Source: Deltaproteobacteria bacterium (GTDB lineage: Bacteria; Myxococcota; JACPTQ01). From it: 50,526 nucleotides of DNA. Under the pieces are notes generated by a model, which was given only the letters and a program-made list of their open reading frames with translations, was not told where the DNA came from and did not search any database. The translations under genes were made by a program, and so were the position numbers. Below, in pieces: positions 1 to 9,152 of the stretch. The stretch spans positions 1 through 50,526 of the forward strand of contig JACPTQ010000036.1 of NCBI GenBank assembly GCA_016192705.1, in the 5' to 3' direction. Position 1 is the stretch's first letter. The number at the start of each line of letters is the position of its first letter.

Positions 1-1
1 A

Positions 2-1471
2 ACGAACCAGGTCGCGCTCGCGTGGTCCGCGCCTCCGGGCGGCGCCGGGAGCTACAACGTCTATCGAGGCACGGCGACGGGCGTCACGCGCTTTGCGGGC
101 GCCGACGCGGGGTCGACGACATCGACGACGTTCACAAACACAGGGCTTTCAAACGGCACGCCCTACTTCTTCGTCGTAACCGCGGTAAACGACGCCGGCG
201 AATCGGCCGAATCGTTCGAAGTGACCGCGACACCGGGCTCGTCTTGGACGGTGCAATTCGGCACAACGGTCGCGGATTCAGTGGCCGGAGTCGGAGTCGA
301 CACCTCCGGGAATATCTTCGCATACGGGCAGACAGACGGGACGCTCGACGGAACGAACGCGGGCGGAACCGACATCTTTATTCGGAAATATAAGCCGGAC
401 GGCGGGTTCACGTGGGGTGTTCAGCGCGGGACCTCGGCGAACGACACCGCGGCCGCTTATTCAGCGGCCGTCGATCCGACCGGTCACGTTATGGTCGCGG
501 GCCACACCACCGGTATTCTCGTTTCCGGAGAAGACGCCGGAAAGGTGTTTCTCCTCAAGTACGATTCGAGCGGAACCATGGTTTGGGAACGACAGTTCCG
601 CGGTACAGGGACGGCGGCCGAATCAGACGCGCCGCGTGGCGTGACCGTCGATTCGGTCGGCGATATCTATATCGCCGGATTCTCCGCGGGTGGGATCGAC
701 GGTGTCGCTTCGGCGGGTGGAAACAACGACCCGATGCTTGTCAAATACTCGAGCGCTGGTGCGCGGCAATGGACGCGGCTCATCGGCACGTCCGGGTCAA
801 ACGAATATGCCTACTCCGTCGCCGTCGCGTCGAATGGGGATCCCGTCATCACCGGCTTCACGACGGGGAATTTGGTCGGCGGTGCGTACGCCGGGCAGGC
901 GGACATATTCGTCGCGCGGTTTGATTCGAGCGGCACCGAGAAATGGCGGCGTCAATACGGCACGACGACGTACGATTATGGCGTTGGAATCGCGATCGCG
1001 GGCGTTGCTGGTGACATTTACGTATCCGGCATGACGCTAGGCGGACTGAACGGTCAAACGAATCTCGGGGGATGGGACGCGGTGCTCTTGCGGCTGGACT
1101 CCGACGGCGGGCACGTTTGGACGCGCCAGTACGGCTCCAGCGCGAACGACTATGGAGGCTCAGTCGTCACCAACGCCGTCGACAGTATCTTTGTGGGCGG
1201 TCGAACAGATGGAAACCTTGACGCGGGCGGGGTTGGCGGTGGAACGGACGTCTACGTTGCAAGGTTCGACACGGACGGTGGGATCGTTTGGATTCGTCAG
1301 AGCGGCACGAGCTTAAACGAAGACGGGCCTGGGATTGCGCTCGATCCGTTCGGTTTCCTATATGTTGGCGGAAACACTTACGGCGGGCTCGATGGGAATC
1401 TGCACCAGGGAAGCACGTCGTTCAGCGACGCGTTCATCATGAAGTTCTCGACGGGCGGCGTTAAGCAGTAA
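2..1471 (+). CDS. Secreted fn3 + SBBP beta-propeller protein (5' end outside window)
   Basis: The frame is open from the first complete codon of the window to the TAA at 1469-1471, so this is the C-terminal part of a longer protein. The first ~70 residues read as a fibronectin type III domain (LAWSAPPGGAGSYNVYRG, then YFFVVTAVNDAGES). About seven repeats of roughly 50-60 residues follow, with the SBBP pattern: W.RQ.GTS.ND, G..V.G.T.G.LDG and D.F..KFD..G. Such repeats build beta-propellers in extracellular proteins of Myxococcota and relatives. The partner or ligand cannot be inferred. The GTG at 221 lies inside the fn3 domain and is not a real start. The next gene has its own promoter at 1496, so the two are probably separate transcription units. 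Confidence 0.8.
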   Translation, partial: TNQVALAWSAPPGGAGSYNVYRGTATGVTRFAGADAGSTTSTTFTNTGLSNGTPYFFVVTAVNDAGESAESFEVTATPGSSWTVQFGTTVADSVAGVGVDTSGNIFAYGQTDGTLDGTNAGGTDIFIRKYKPDGGFTWGVQRGTSANDTAAAYSAAVDPTGHVMVAGHTTGILVSGEDAGKVFLLKYDSSGTMVWERQFRGTGTAAESDAPRGVTVDSVGDIYIAGFSAGGIDGVASAGGNNDPMLVKYSSAGARQWTRLIGTSGSNEYAYSVAVASNGDPVITGFTTGNLVGGAYAGQADIFVARFDSSGTEKWRRQYGTTTYDYGVGIAIAGVAGDIYVSGMTLGGLNGQTNLGGWDAVLLRLDSDGGHVWTRQYGSSANDYGGSVVTNAVDSIFVGGRTDGNLDAGGVGGGTDVYVARFDTDGGIVWIRQSGTSLNEDGPGIALDPFGFLYVGGNTYGGLDGNLHQGSTSFSDAFIMKFSTGGVKQ

Positions 1472-1495
1472 CGCAACAAGAAAAGACGCGGCGCG

Positions 1496-1524
1496 TTGAC
1501 AAGAGTTAGCGGGTCCATTATACG
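1496..1524 (+). promoter_or_regulatory. Sigma70-type promoter of the Rieske/cytochrome b operon
   Basis: A perfect -35 box TTGACA (1496-1501), a 17-nt spacer and the -10 box TATACG (1519-1524) lie in the 80-nt gap after the propeller gene. The predicted transcript starts near 1531, about 60 nt before the preferred Rieske start at 1594. Position and 17-nt spacing make this one of the most convincing promoters in the window. Confidence 0.65.
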
Positions 1525-1593
1525 AAGAACGCTTTGTGAGTTCGGTGGGTTATGGGGGCGCTGAACGGTGTAGGATTCGCATGGGAGGACGCG

Positions 1594-2154
1594 GTGCCCA
1601 TCATTAAACCGGTGAACCCTGACGGGACCGACCCGTCGCAAGCGACTTGGTCGCGGCGTGATTTCTTTGCGCTCACGGGCTGGGCCGGGTTTTTGGGCGG
1701 CATCTCTGCGGGCCTCCTCGCGTTTGGGCGATTCATGTTCCCGCGCGTGTTGTTCGAGCCGGCGACGGCGTTCAAAGCTGGCTTTCCAGTCGAGTACAGC
1801 TCGGGCGAGGTCAGCGAGCGGTGGATCAAGGCACAGCGCACGTGGATCATCCGCGATGGAAAAGGGTTCTGCGCGATCGAAGCGAAGTGCACGCACCTCG
1901 GCTGTACGCCGCGTTGGTTCAAAGACGCAAACAAGTTTAAGTGCCCGTGCCACGGGTCGGGGTTCAAGGGGTTCGCGGAAGGGATGGATTCGGTCACCGT
2001 CGGCATCAACTTCGAAGGGCCGGCGCCGCGCCCGCTCGAGCGCATCAAAGTCGCGCTCGCGGAGGACGGGCAGCTGCTCATCGACAAGGGGCCACGGTTT
2101 CGGTTTGAGAAGGATGAGTGGGGGAAACCGGGTTCGTTTTTAAAGGTGGGTTGA
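1594..2154 (+). CDS. qcrA: Rieske [2Fe-2S] subunit of a quinol:cytochrome reductase
   Basis: This is the electron-transferring iron-sulfur subunit of a cytochrome bc/b6f-type complex. It takes an electron from quinol at the Qo site of cytochrome b. Both cluster-binding boxes are present, CTHLGC and CPCHGSGF, giving the 2 Cys + 2 His ligands and the bridging cysteines. An N-terminal membrane anchor (FFALTGWAGFLGGISAGLLA) follows a twin-arginine-like SRRDF, in keeping with Tat-dependent folding before insertion. I chose the GTG at 1594 because GGAGG (1584-1588) sits 5 nt upstream. The in-frame ATG at 1552 lacks a good ribosome site and would add 14 residues. The gene is first of three, with a 6-nt gap to the cytochrome b gene. 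The symbol follows the Bacillus menaquinol complex and is by analogy. Confidence 0.9.
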   Translation: MPIIKPVNPDGTDPSQATWSRRDFFALTGWAGFLGGISAGLLAFGRFMFPRVLFEPATAFKAGFPVEYSSGEVSERWIKAQRTWIIRDGKGFCAIEAKCTHLGCTPRWFKDANKFKCPCHGSGFKGFAEGMDSVTVGINFEGPAPRPLERIKVALAEDGQLLIDKGPRFRFEKDEWGKPGSFLKVG

Positions 2155-2160
2155 GTCGAT

Positions 2161-2937
2161 ATGGCCGAGAACGAAAAACAAAGCCTCAAAGATAAGGTCT
2201 TCGAGTCGCAGGTGTGGCGATCGATTTTTCGCCACGGCTACGCCGACACGCACCGCAACCGCGTGCTCCAGGTCGCGGGCAACGTGTTTTTGCACTTGCA
2301 CCCGACAAAAACGCGGCGCCACGCGCTTCGCATCCGATTCACGTGGTGCGCGGGCGGCGTCACGTTTTTGCTGTTTCTCGTGACCGTCGTCACGGGCGTC
2401 ATCCTGATGTTCTATTACCGCCCAACCGGCGAGCACGCGTACATCGACATTAAGATGCTCGAGTTCGACGTGCCGTTTGGCATGGTCATCCGCAACATGC
2501 ACCGCTGGGCGGCACACGCGATGGTCATCGCCGTCTGGGTCCACATGTTCCGCGTCTTTATGACGGGCTCCTACAAACCGCCGCGCGAATTCAACTGGGT
2601 CATCGGCGTCATTCTGCTCGTCTTGACGCTGCTTTTGTCGTTCACGGGCTACCTCCTGCCGTGGGACCAGCTTGCGATTTGGGCCGTCACGGTCGGCACG
2701 AACATGGCGCGCGCGACGCCGCTCCTTGGTCACGAGGGGCCGTTCTACGAGCTCGTTGGCGTCAACGCACGTTACGATGCGCGGTCGTTTCTTATCGCGG
2801 GGCAAGTCGTCGGGCCGCCCGCGCTGTTGCGGTTTTACGTGCTTCATTGCATCTTCATCCCGATCGCCGCGTCGGTCTTGATGATCGTCCACTTTTGGCG
2901 CGTGCGTAAGGATGGCGGTATTTCGGGGCCGATGTGA
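2161..2937 (+). CDS. qcrB: Cytochrome b6-type subunit of quinol:cytochrome reductase
   Basis: This is the di-heme membrane subunit of a split (b6f-like) complex, 258 residues with four helices. Heme-ligand histidines are visible: helix [16 protein letters not shown] (14 apart) and helix [17 protein letters not shown] (15 apart). The 15-residue spacing in helix D is that of cytochrome b6 and Bacillus QcrB, not mitochondrial bc1. The Cys in FTWCAGG, before ...[11 protein letters not shown], matches the position that binds the extra heme c(i)/c(n) in cytochrome b6, so that heme is probably present (inference). The stop codon overlaps the next start as TGATG, indicating translational coupling. 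No cytochrome c1 or f gene follows the operon, so the electron acceptor must be encoded elsewhere. Confidence 0.92.
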   Translation: MAENEKQSLKDKVFESQVWRSIFRHGYADTHRNRVLQVAGNVFLHLHPTKTRRHALRIRFTWCAGGVTFLLFLVTVVTGVILMFYYRPTGEHAYIDIKMLEFDVPFGMVIRNMHRWAAHAMVIAVWVHMFRVFMTGSYKPPREFNWVIGVILLVLTLLLSFTGYLLPWDQLAIWAVTVGTNMARATPLLGHEGPFYELVGVNARYDARSFLIAGQVVGPPALLRFYVLHCIFIPIAASVLMIVHFWRVRKDGGISGPM

Positions 2938-3782
2938 TGGCGGACGCGAGCGGTACAGCGACAGCGGCAACGTCACCAGCGGTCGCAAAAGTCGGGGCGG
3001 CAGCCGAGGCGCGCGCGGTTTCCAAGGCCCAGGCGCCGGCGAAAACGATTGAGCTCGCCGACAAGGCGCACACGTGGCCGTACCTTGTGCGGCTCGAGTT
3101 TTTGGCCGGCCTCATCGTCATGATCGTTCTCACGGTTTGGTCGATCGCGCTCGATGCGCCGCTCGAAGAAATTGCGCAGCCAAACCGCACACCAAACCCA
3201 TCCAAGGCGCCGTGGTACTTCCTCGGGCTGCAAGACATGCTCGTTTATTTCGACCCGTGGCTCGCGGGCGTCGTCTTGCCGTCGCTCATCATTGTCGGCC
3301 TTATGGTCATCCCGTACGTCGACGTGAATCCGAAAGGGAATGGTTACTACACCTTCAAATACCGGAAGTTCGCAATTTCGACCTTCATTTTCGGTTTCTT
3401 CTTTTTGTGGATCGTGCTCATCGTCATGGGGACGTTTTTACGCGGTCCGGGGTGGAACCTCTTCGCGCCGTGGGATTATTGGGACCCGCACAAAGTCGTC
3501 CCGCTCACGAGCGTTGATCTTTCTGAATTCCTATTTGGCATCCCCGCGTCATCCGCAGGCGGCGTCCTGTTGGGGCTCGCGGCGATCGGCGGATGGTTCT
3601 CGCTCGGTGCGGTTTTCTACATCTGGAAACGAAATTCACCAACGATGAAGAAGCTTGGGTTCGTGCGCTATGCGATCGTGGCGGGGCTTTGGCTCACCAT
3701 GATGGCGTTACCCGCGAAGATGGTGCTGCGCATTGGCTTCAACATCAAATACGTTCTCGTCACGCCCTGGTTCAATATATAG
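2937..3782 (+). CDS. Subunit IV-like C-terminal half of cytochrome b
   Basis: This 281-residue protein completes the split cytochrome b and forms the Qo pocket with the b6 subunit. An Ala-rich N-terminal tail (~35 residues) precedes membrane helices at about 50-75, 100-125, 145-170, 205-230 and 240-260. The region of the Qo motif reads NPSKAPWYFLGLQ: where most bc complexes have PEWY, this protein has APWY, so the usual proton-accepting Glu is absent. Similar non-PEWY variants occur in some menaquinol-oxidising complexes, as far as I recall. There is no CxxCH, so unlike Bacillus QcrC no cytochrome c domain is fused on. A GTG codon immediately before the ATG is the alternative start. The gene is convergent with the next one, 5 nt away. 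Confidence 0.85.
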   Translation: MADASGTATAATSPAVAKVGAAAEARAVSKAQAPAKTIELADKAHTWPYLVRLEFLAGLIVMIVLTVWSIALDAPLEEIAQPNRTPNPSKAPWYFLGLQDMLVYFDPWLAGVVLPSLIIVGLMVIPYVDVNPKGNGYYTFKYRKFAISTFIFGFFFLWIVLIVMGTFLRGPGWNLFAPWDYWDPHKVVPLTSVDLSEFLFGIPASSAGGVLLGLAAIGGWFSLGAVFYIWKRNSPTMKKLGFVRYAIVAGLWLTMMALPAKMVLRIGFNIKYVLVTPWFNI

Positions 3783-3787
3783 GTCGA

Positions 3788-5581
3788 TTACTTAGCGGTG
3801 AGGCCGCCAAGGTTCGGGACGCCAACGCCCGGCGTCGTGTCTTCATCGCCCTTCTTGAACACCGTGAAGTACAAAACGATTCCCGTCGCGGCCAGCGTTC
3901 CAACGGTGATGAGCGACCAAACCCACCCCTTTTCGTACCACTTGGGTTTATAGACGGCCCGCACCCCGTTTAGCTTCGCATCGGTCATCACCTTCGCGAG
4001 CCGCGTCTCCATATCCTTGCGGAACTTGTCTTGTTCTTTTTTCAGGTCGTCGATCACCTTGTTCTGCGATTCGTCCGACTTCTTAATCTCCTGAATGCGC
4101 GTATCGAGCTCCGCGATGATCGCTTTCACCTCTGAAACGTCGCGCGCAAGCTGCTGGAAAAGCGACTCCGTCTTCGATGCGAGCTGCCGAATCTTGAACT
4201 CCGTGTCTTGAATTTCGTGCGGCTCTAAGATTGGCGCATGCTCCGCGAGAATCCCGTTCAGCATCTTGAGTTGCTTTGTTCGCAGCGACGCCGCCTCCTC
4301 CCACGGTTTCGACATCTCGGTCGTCGCCGTCGCCTGCTCAGCCTTCAGGCGCTCTTCCTCGGCCGCAAGCGGAGCCAGCTTCTCCTTGAGTTCCATCTTT
4401 TTCTTGAGCCGCTTTTTTGTTTCTTTTTTAGCGTCAAGCTCTTTAAGTTCTGCGGTCAGCGCCGCGCGGGAGCTCGCTATCTCTTTCACCCGTGTGTCGA
4501 TCTTGTCGACCTTTCCCGTCAGGCCGCCGCGCTTTTTCTCCCGCTCCTTCGCGGTTGCCTCCGCGACTTCTGCCTGCACCGCGACCTCACGGATGTCGTT
4601 CTGCGCGCGCTCAAGGTTCTTCTCGCGCTGCGTGAGAACTTTGTCGTTCGCAATCTCGACGTTGATGGTTTTCAAAATCGTTGGGACCATCTCAAAGTTC
4701 CGCTCGTCGATGAACTTGTCGGCCTGCTTTCGCGCCTGCGCGAGCTTCGTGTCGTCCTGCGTTGGGTAACGCTTGAACCGCGTGATGTTCAGCACGATGT
4801 AAGGCGAATCAACAAAGTCCTCACCGTTCCTCGAATCGATGAGGCGATTGCCACGCATCTTGAGGTGCTCGATGAGTTTGTACGGATTGAGTTTCGCCCG
4901 AAGCGCTTTCGGCGCGTCGGCCGGCGGAATCGCGAGGAGAACGTGTCGCGTCGCGGTGAACAGCATCTCGGGCTTGTCCTTGTGCGTCGAATCCGGCGGA
5001 TACAACGTGAAGGAGTACGACCACGTCTTCGTGCCGCCGCCCAGCGCGCCCAGCACTTGCGTAAATTTCTCGCCCGCCTGATCGACCATGTCTCTCTTGA
5101 GTGGGTCGAGCTTCGCGCCAAGTTTCGCGAGCGTCGCCTGCGAAACAATCGGCACGTCGTTCTTCGGAATCGCGCGGAAGTGCACCGTAATCGTGATCGC
5201 GCGCCCGCGATAAAGGAACGGCTGCACCGCCATCACGTTGTCAAACGACAAGAACGCGTGCTTCGACACCGATTCCTTAACATCGAGGACGCCCCTCAAC
5301 TTCTTGTTGTCGTCAAGCACGCCGTCGATTTCGATTCCCATGACGACGCTGCGATCGCGAAGCCCCGGCAAATCGCGAAAGAAGACGGTGTCGAGGGCGA
5401 CGGCGACGTAATGAACGTTTTGCGAGATGCCGGCCTTGACGTTTTCGCCTGGCTCAATCTGCGCAATCTTCACATCTTGTCCCGCTCCAGACGTTCGGAA
5501 CGACGCGTGATTTCTCCAGTCGAGCGCCGCGGCGCCACAACCAACCGACAAGAGAACGAGCAACAGACCGGCACGCTTCAT
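3788..5581 (-). CDS. Coiled-coil lipoprotein with C-terminal membrane segment
   Basis: This 597-residue protein is of unknown function. The N-terminus (MKRAGLLLVLLSVGC) looks like a lipoprotein signal, though the lipobox is imperfect (S-V-G-C). Residues ~25-280 form a mixed, probably beta-rich domain. Residues ~280-540 are highly charged, long coiled coil, rich in Lys/Glu/Arg heptads. A single hydrophobic segment (VWSLITVGTLAATGIVLYF) near residue 560 precedes a short acidic, Gly-rich tail. A protein tethered at both ends with a long rod between could span the periplasm or organise envelope layers; this is inference. The start is supported by GGAGGGAGGAAGCCC just upstream. A -10-like TATAAT (complement of 5623-5628) lies further upstream without a clear -35 box. 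Confidence 0.75.
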   Translation of the reverse strand: MKRAGLLLVLLSVGCGAAALDWRNHASFRTSGAGQDVKIAQIEPGENVKAGISQNVHYVAVALDTVFFRDLPGLRDRSVVMGIEIDGVLDDNKKLRGVLDVKESVSKHAFLSFDNVMAVQPFLYRGRAITITVHFRAIPKNDVPIVSQATLAKLGAKLDPLKRDMVDQAGEKFTQVLGALGGGTKTWSYSFTLYPPDSTHKDKPEMLFTATRHVLLAIPPADAPKALRAKLNPYKLIEHLKMRGNRLIDSRNGEDFVDSPYIVLNITRFKRYPTQDDTKLAQARKQADKFIDERNFEMVPTILKTINVEIANDKVLTQREKNLERAQNDIREVAVQAEVAEATAKEREKKRGGLTGKVDKIDTRVKEIASSRAALTAELKELDAKKETKKRLKKKMELKEKLAPLAAEEERLKAEQATATTEMSKPWEEAASLRTKQLKMLNGILAEHAPILEPHEIQDTEFKIRQLASKTESLFQQLARDVSEVKAIIAELDTRIQEIKKSDESQNKVIDDLKKEQDKFRKDMETRLAKVMTDAKLNGVRAVYKPKWYEKGWVWSLITVGTLAATGIVLYFTVFKKGDEDTTPGVGVPNLGGLTAK

Positions 5582-5622
5582 GGGCTTCCTCCCTCCGAGA
5601 CCTATTCCCCCAGTCCTCCTGA

Positions 5623-5628
5623 ATTATA
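5623..5628 (-). promoter_or_regulatory. Candidate -10 box for the coiled-coil lipoprotein gene
   Basis: The minus strand reads TATAAT here, about 40 nt upstream of the lipoprotein start codon. No convincing -35 hexamer stands 16-18 nt further upstream. The rest of the 150-nt gap down from transketolase (5582-5731) holds nothing else I can identify. Confidence 0.35.
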
Positions 5629-5731
5629 CGGAGAGAGCAAGCCGGAAGCCAGTCGCTCCTCGAAAAAAATCGAAGCGAATCGCACTGCCAATTTATCGAA
5701 TCTAACGGCGCCGATTGGAATCAGCTTAGAG

Positions 5732-7795
5732 CTACAACGATCTCAGCCAGTGTCGCACCTTATCCGACACGGCCTCGGGAATGAATCCGAAGGCGCGTGC
5801 GAGCGACTCTGCGGGCGCGCTTTGCCCAAAAGTCTCGACGCCAACGTGAAGTCCGTCTCGACCCATGATGCGGTGCCATCCGACCGAACGCCCCGCCTCA
5901 ACGACTGCCACACAACTCGCGCGCGGAATAAGCGCCTCCCGATACGCCGCGGGTTGCGCGTCGAAGAGCTCAACCGACGGCATCGACACGACGCGAACGC
6001 CGATGTCCGTGAGGCGTTTCGCCGTATCGATGGTGAGCGCGACTTCAGAACCCGTCGCGACGAGAACCACTCGGGGTGCCGCATCTTTTGTCGTCGCGCA
6101 CGCTTCATTTTCAAACACGGTGTACGCTCCGCGCAGAACATCGGCGCGTTCGAACGACGCGGGGCGCTCGAGTGCGGGCAGTTTTTGGCGCGTCAGGCAA
6201 AGAACCGTCGGGCCGTCCGTTCGACGAAGCGCAAACGCCCACGCCATCGCGGTTTCGAGGCCGTCGGCCGGGCGAAAGAGCGTCACACCCGGAATCGCGC
6301 GCAACGCCGCGAGGTGTTCAACCGGTTGGTGCGTCGGGCCATCCTCGCCAAGAAAGATCGAATCGTGCGTAAAGACAAAAACCGAATGCGCGTGCGAGAG
6401 CGCCGCGAGCCGAATGGCCGGGCGCATGTAATCCGCGAACTGCAAGAACGTCGCGCCAAACGGGATGAAGCCACCGTGAAGCGCGATGCCGTTCACAATG
6501 GCGCCCATGGCGTGCTCGCGAATCCCAAAGTGAATGTTGCGCCCCGTCGTCGCGGAGAGATTTCCAGATTGCCCGTCGCGCACACCGAACGATCCGCCAC
6601 CATCGATCAAGGTGAGCGTCGATGGTTCGAGATCGGCCGAACCCCCAACGAGTGCCGGAACGGCTGCCGCCGCGCGCTGGATCACCTTCTGCGAGTGCTG
6701 GCGCGTCGCCAGAGCCGCACCCGCAACGCCTTCCGCTAACCGCGCTTCGATGTCCTCAGGGACTTTTCGCTCGAGATGTGCATCGAGCGCCTCCGCAAGC
6801 GCCGCGTGTCGCCGCCGCCACTCAGCGTACTTCGCGCGCCACGTCTCCGCAGCCACGCGCTTCTCCTCGCCAACCCGCGCAAACACGGCGCGCACATCGT
6901 CCGGCACGAGAAACGTCGGCTCAAGCGGCCAACCGATCGCTTCCTTGGTTCGCCGCGCCTCATCACCGCCGAGCGGCGCCCCGTGCGCCTCCGCTGTGTT
7001 CGCCTTCCCCGGGCTACCGCGCCCAATCGTCGTTCGCGCGATAATGAGCGACGGCCTCCCATCCACACCGGCCGCTTGCGCCCGCGCCGCACTAAGCGCC
7101 CGCGCAACATCGGCCGCGCTGTGCCCATCGATTCGCGTCGTCCACCACTCATAAGCTTCGAACCGCTTCGCCACATTTTCGCTAAACGTCAACGCTGTGC
7201 TGCCAGCGATCGTGATCTTGTTGTCGTCGTAGAAAAAAACGAGGTTCGAAAGCCGCGCGTGCCCTGCGTACGACGCCGCCTCCGACGCGACGCCTTCCAT
7301 CAAATCGCCGTCGCCGGCGATGCCATAAATCGTGGTGTCGAACGGCGCGAAATCCGGCGTATTGAATCGCGCGCTCAGCATCCGCGCGGCGATCGCCATA
7401 CCGACCGCGTTTCCAACCCCCTGCCCGAGCGGCCCCGTTGTGACTTCAACTCCGGGCGTAAGATGGTTCTCGGGGTGACCTGGCGTCTTGCTGCCAAGCT
7501 GTCGAAACGCCCGCAGATCGTCGAGCGTCAACGCGTAACCGAACGCGTGCAAAAGCGAGTAAAGGAGCATCGAGGCGTGCCCGTTCGACAAAATGAACCG
7601 GTCGCGCCCAATCCACGCCGGGTCGCGCGGATCAAAGCGAAGCGCGTCGGTCCAAAGCGTGAACGCCAGCTCCGCGAGCCCCATCGGCGCGCCTGGGTGC
7701 CCCGATTTCGCTTTCTCCACGGCGTCGACCGCCAGCATCTGAATCGTCTGGACGCAACGTTCCCGTAGTTTTGGGTCGAGATCGGCCGTCTTCAT
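5732..7795 (-). CDS. tkt: Transketolase
   Basis: Transketolase moves two-carbon ketol units between sugar phosphates in the pentose phosphate pathway, using thiamine diphosphate and a divalent metal, in the cytoplasm. The 687-residue length is normal. Visible motifs are the TPP/metal site GDGDLMEGVASEAASYAGH...DDN, the GHPENH and GPLGQG segments lining the active site, the transition to the pyrimidine domain, and the catalytic Glu in FGIREHAMG. The C-terminal domain runs from about residue 550. The start codon has a strong ribosome site (AAAGGAGAGCGC-ATG). It lies 63 nt downstream of the cytochrome c/monooxygenase-like gene on the same strand; co-transcription is possible but there is no functional link. 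Confidence 0.97.
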   Translation of the reverse strand: MKTADLDPKLRERCVQTIQMLAVDAVEKAKSGHPGAPMGLAELAFTLWTDALRFDPRDPAWIGRDRFILSNGHASMLLYSLLHAFGYALTLDDLRAFRQLGSKTPGHPENHLTPGVEVTTGPLGQGVGNAVGMAIAARMLSARFNTPDFAPFDTTIYGIAGDGDLMEGVASEAASYAGHARLSNLVFFYDDNKITIAGSTALTFSENVAKRFEAYEWWTTRIDGHSAADVARALSAARAQAAGVDGRPSLIIARTTIGRGSPGKANTAEAHGAPLGGDEARRTKEAIGWPLEPTFLVPDDVRAVFARVGEEKRVAAETWRAKYAEWRRRHAALAEALDAHLERKVPEDIEARLAEGVAGAALATRQHSQKVIQRAAAAVPALVGGSADLEPSTLTLIDGGGSFGVRDGQSGNLSATTGRNIHFGIREHAMGAIVNGIALHGGFIPFGATFLQFADYMRPAIRLAALSHAHSVFVFTHDSIFLGEDGPTHQPVEHLAALRAIPGVTLFRPADGLETAMAWAFALRRTDGPTVLCLTRQKLPALERPASFERADVLRGAYTVFENEACATTKDAAPRVVLVATGSEVALTIDTAKRLTDIGVRVVSMPSVELFDAQPAAYREALIPRASCVAVVEAGRSVGWHRIMGRDGLHVGVETFGQSAPAESLARAFGFIPEAVSDKVRHWLRSL

Positions 7796-7858
7796 GCGCT
7801 CTCCTTTGTTGGAGACGCTTCGGATACCAAGCGCGACGGTCCTCCGTCAAACGCGCGA

Positions 7859-9115
7859 CTACAAGGTCACGTACGCGCTCGTGAAGCACATTTCGTCTTC
7901 GGTGCCCTCACCCCATCTGACGGGTTCGGTCCGACTCGACGTATCGAACGTGCACGTCAGCCTGAGAACGTCCCCCGATTCCATGCGTATCGGTTGCGAA
8001 TAAAAATAGAAAAGCTGCCAATCGAAATCCCAGCGCGGCACGTCGATCACGCACGCGGTCACGCCCGCCCGCACGCGTTCGACGCGCAACTTCCGCCCGA
8101 GGCGATGCATATGCGGAATAATCCCGTGCAGCGTAAACCCCAGCGGCGCTGGCGTCTGAACCGTGGTCGACACGCTCGCCTGACCCGGCGCGAGCACCAT
8201 TTCGTAATCGCCCGCGGGAATCATGTACGCCTCTTTGTCGACCGAATCGGCGAGCTGCATATCGAAACGCGTTCGATCGGGCGTGACTCCCGCCTTGGTG
8301 TTGTAGTGAACTTGGATGATGAGTTTTCGCCCTTGCGCAAGCCGAATCCCTGTTCCGTCCGGGTAACGGGTCGCAGGCATCCCTGGCGCCCAGCCGGCAA
8401 CGGGCAAACCAGAAATCCGTGGGCCGCCGAAGCAGGTGTAGCCCGGCCCCGCTTCGCGGCTGTCGAGGCGCACCGCCTGAGCCTCGGCGCTCGCGTTTTG
8501 CGGCGCGTAAACAATGACGTGGTGCACGATTGCGGTTGCACCAGGGCGCACCTGAACGCCCGTCAAGAAGCGGTCGGTCGCAAAGGCCGGGTCAACAACA
8601 AAACACCGATAGTCGTCGTCGAGCGCGGCGTTCGGTGTGTAATCAACCCCGATGTCGATCGACGCGCTCACGCTGGGAAGCGCGCGCTCGGGTGGCGTCG
8701 GAAGCTCCGGCGCTCGCTTTGGGTCCCCGGGCAACTTCCCGTCGTCAAACCAGCGGCCGATGGTCGCAATCTCCATGTCGGTCAACCACATCGCATCTTT
8801 GTACGTGTTGCACGCGCCCGTGTTGTCCGCGAGAAACGGTGGCATGATTCGCGTCTGTGTCACATGCTTCATCTTCCCCGCGCGTTCGGCGACCGCTTCG
8901 TACGTATCAAGCGAAAACGGTGCGATGCCGCCCGCGCTATGACAGCCGACACAATTCTTCGCGAGAATCGGCGCGACGAGCTCGTAATAGCCCTCGGGGA
9001 TCGGCTCGTGGTGCGGCGCCGAACCACCGCAAGCCGTGATGCCCGCGACGCTCACCGAAAAGATCGCCGCACCCAAATGTATCTGGATTCGCTGGGGTTG
9101 CTGAAGATGCGCCAC
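7859..9115 (-). CDS. Lipoprotein with cytochrome c and copper-monooxygenase-like domains
   Basis: The 418-residue protein starts with a signal peptide ending in a good lipobox (GITAC), so it is probably lipid-anchored outside the inner membrane. A mono-heme cytochrome c domain follows: CVGCH at residues 55-59 and a likely Met ligand in RIMPPFLAD. The C-terminal two thirds resemble the copper type II ascorbate-dependent monooxygenase fold: HHVIVY, a Cys-containing middle segment and PHMHRLGRKL. Such fusions are frequent in Myxococcota; substrates are unknown. I chose GTG 9115 because AGGAGG (9130-9125) lies 9 nt upstream and the promoter's -10 box overlaps the longer ATG start at 9154. ATG 9133 is possible but poorly served. 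Confidence 0.82.
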   Translation of the reverse strand: MAHLQQPQRIQIHLGAAIFSVSVAGITACGGSAPHHEPIPEGYYELVAPILAKNCVGCHSAGGIAPFSLDTYEAVAERAGKMKHVTQTRIMPPFLADNTGACNTYKDAMWLTDMEIATIGRWFDDGKLPGDPKRAPELPTPPERALPSVSASIDIGVDYTPNAALDDDYRCFVVDPAFATDRFLTGVQVRPGATAIVHHVIVYAPQNASAEAQAVRLDSREAGPGYTCFGGPRISGLPVAGWAPGMPATRYPDGTGIRLAQGRKLIIQVHYNTKAGVTPDRTRFDMQLADSVDKEAYMIPAGDYEMVLAPGQASVSTTVQTPAPLGFTLHGIIPHMHRLGRKLRVERVRAGVTACVIDVPRWDFDWQLFYFYSQPIRMESGDVLRLTCTFDTSSRTEPVRWGEGTEDEMCFTSAYVTL

Positions 9116-9152
9116 GATGCTGACCCTCCTCATCCCATGACGTAAAGCACAC

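Noticed and set aside
1552-1593. Longer N-terminus for the Rieske protein from ATG 1552
   Set aside because: The GTG at 1594 has a GGAGG at proper distance; the ATG has none.
4238-6739. Plus-strand open frame of 833 codons
   Set aside because: It runs antisense across the lipoprotein and transketolase genes; its Arg-rich, motif-free translation is the usual shadow of GC-rich coding DNA.
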